The translations under genes were made by a program, and so were the position numbers. The notes beneath the pieces were generated by a model that was not told where the DNA came from, made no database searches, and saw only the letters and a list, made by a program, of their open reading frames with translations. 36,163 nucleotides of DNA from the NCBI GenBank assembly GCA_013141015.1, contig JABFRT010000057.1, forward strand, positions 1 through 36,163. Direction: 5' to 3'. Shown here piece after piece: positions 34,864 to 36,163 of this stretch. Position 1 is the stretch's first letter. Each line of letters begins with the position of its first letter. The DNA is from Hyphomicrobium sp. (lineage in GTDB: Bacteria > Pseudomonadota > Alphaproteobacteria > Rhizobiales > Hyphomicrobiaceae).

Positions 34864-36163
34864 TTAAAACAGCAGAAATTCTGACGCCGCAATGACCGGC
34901 TTGGTGTCGAGCACCGCGAACAGAATTTTGGCCTGCGCGCCAGTGCCGTCGGCGTCGAACCAGACTGCGCCGCTCACCTGGTCATAGATCACGCGGTCTG
35001 ATGCATCGAGAGCGGTAGTGCCCGCCGCAAACTCGGTGGACAAAAGCGCCCGCTCCGACAACACAGACGCCGTGTCGATCTTGATGTAATCGGCAGCGGT
35101 GAAGTCGTAGATCCGGTCAATGCCTGATGCGGCGCCTAACTGCGATTGGCGGAATTGGAAGCGGTCAACGCCGGTGCCACCAAACAGACTATCGTTGCCC
35201 GCTTGGCTTTCAATCGTGTCATTGCCGGCATAACCATAGAGGCTATCGTTGCCACCGCCACCGAGCAGGGTGTTGGTGCCATTGTTTCCGCGAATGATTT
35301 GCCTGAACTCGTTGCCGGTCAGGTTGATCGGATTGGTGCCAGCTTGGGGATTGGCGGAAAGCCCCTCGATCTCTTGGCCAGCGGCCAGCGCGAAACTGTT
35401 GGTCGCATAAACGTAGTCGTTGGTTCCTTGACCTACCGCCTCCAACGCCTGATCCCAGGCATTATCGACCAGAATGATATCGTTACCGCCGCCACCGGTC
35501 ATCGTATCGGCGCCGGCGCCGCCAGTCAGCACGTTGGCCGCGGCGTTTCCAGTCAGCACGTTGTTGAAGGCATTGCCCGTGCCATTGATGGCCAGCGTTC
35601 CCGTCAACGTCAGATTTTCGAGATTGGTGCCAAGCGTGCGGGTGACGGAACTCATAACCAGATCGATTCCACCCGTATTGATGTTGGCATTTGTCTCGGT
35701 TGTCGTGTCGCTGGCGGAATCGACAACGTAGATGTCGTTGCCATCGCCGCCCGTCATCGCATCGATACCCGTTCCGCCGTTGAGCGTGTCGTTGCCGCCG
35801 CCGCCAAACAGCGTGTCGGCGCCATCGCCGCCGTTGATATAGTCGGTGTTGTCCCAGCCGTAGAGGGAGTCGGGGCCGGTATTGCCGGTCGTGGTCGTTG
35901 GAACGGCGCTAAACAACGCATCCAACAGCGTGGTGTTTGTGAAGCCGCTGCTGCGATACTGGTCGAGACCGTCTTGCAGCGACACGATGGAGATCGCCGG
36001 GCTGTAGGTCAAATTGGCGACAGGCACCGCCGCTACATAAATCACCAAGCTGTTGGCGCTTCCGCTCAGAATGTCGCCCATTGCGTCATAGGTGAAGCCG
36101 CTGCCGGTTACGTCGATGGTCAGGTCATCAAAGGTATTGATGGCAACGAAGTGCGTCGCCGTA
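34864..36163 (-). CDS. RTX calcium-binding repeat protein, 3' part only
   Basis: The frame is open to the right edge at 36163, so the N-terminus lies outside and the ATG at 36081 is probably internal. About 432 residues are present. Near the visible start are HFVAINTFDDLTIDVTGSG and a helical stretch. Then come GGxGxDxx repeats in several blocks (DYINGGDGADTLFGGGGNDTLNGG, VLTGGAGADTMTGGGGNDIILVD, LLGGGGNDSLYGYAGNDTIESQAGNDSLFGGTG). The end, IYDFTAADYIKIDTASV...VIAASEFLLF, resembles type I secretion signals of this class. It is presumably exported and calcium-stabilised. The role cannot be told because the functional domain is outside. Confidence 0.9.
   Translation of the reverse strand, partial: TATHFVAINTFDDLTIDVTGSGFTYDAMGDILSGSANSLVIYVAAVPVANLTYSPAISIVSLQDGLDQYRSSGFTNTTLLDALFSAVPTTTTGNTGPDSLYGWDNTDYINGGDGADTLFGGGGNDTLNGGTGIDAMTGGDGNDIYVVDSASDTTTETNANINTGGIDLVMSSVTRTLGTNLENLTLTGTLAINGTGNAFNNVLTGNAAANVLTGGAGADTMTGGGGNDIILVDNAWDQALEAVGQGTNDYVYATNSFALAAGQEIEGLSANPQAGTNPINLTGNEFRQIIRGNNGTNTLLGGGGNDSLYGYAGNDTIESQAGNDSLFGGTGVDRFQFRQSQLGAASGIDRIYDFTAADYIKIDTASVLSERALLSTEFAAGTTALDASDRVIYDQVSGAVWFDADGTGAQAKILFAVLDTKPVIAASEFLLF

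Overview
The window looks like chromosomal DNA of an alphaproteobacterium, most likely of the Hyphomicrobiales (Rhizobiales). The reasons are the glnB-glnA order with a sigma-54-like promoter, the DUF1489, DUF4846 and PF10116 (Host_attach) families, a BchE-like radical SAM protein of the purple-bacterial/Methylobacterium type, GC-rich coding DNA, and dispersed palindromic repeats. No rRNA or tRNA gene, CRISPR array, transposase or phage gene was found. The species cannot be named from sequence alone.

Layout. 0-5 kb: a secreted caspase-like protein with a PAN domain, a Host_attach protein, a small membrane protein, a Uma2 nuclease, and an overlapping minus-strand operon GFA - unknown - queC. 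5-7.2 kb: enolase, then a 169-bp repeat present twice in direct orientation around a small GIY-YIG gene. 7.2-10.6 kb: a minus-strand set (isoprenylcysteine methyltransferase-like protein, DUF4287-like protein, secreted coiled-coil protein) and a lipoprotein. 10.8-14 kb: a secreted protein, DUF1489, a HisC-like aminotransferase and an MFS transporter coupled to it. 14-15.7 kb: DUF4846, a two-helix membrane protein and a SpeD-like protein.

15.7-19.6 kb is the most rearranged part. It holds tandem hairpins, a HigBA toxin-antitoxin pair, a detached copy of the last 78 or so codons of glnA, an orphan gene, and then intact glnA and glnB with a sigma-54-like promoter. The two glnA 3' ends differ at five positions, all silent, so the fragment probably came from a gene that was functional while it diverged.

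19.8-26.4 kb: Nnr (NAD(P)HX repair) carrying an in-frame palindromic insertion, a Pro/Ala-rich membrane-anchored protein with two compensating frameshifts, a hotdog thioesterase, an SDR reductase and a secreted SRPBCC protein. 26.7-29.3 kb: a Do-like periplasmic protease, a membrane protein, and a bactofilin fused to a CSPG/cadherin-like domain. 29.3-36.2 kb: a nested palindromic repeat, an XRE-type regulator, two coupled small genes, then a BchE-like B12/radical SAM gene with a second in-frame copy of the palindromic element, followed by an ABC ATPase and permease. The 3' part of an RTX calcium-binding protein runs off the right edge.

Most genes are housekeeping or conserved hypothetical. 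The unusual content is structural: repeats that enter genes without breaking them, a duplicated gene end around an orphan gene, and paired homopolymer frameshifts.
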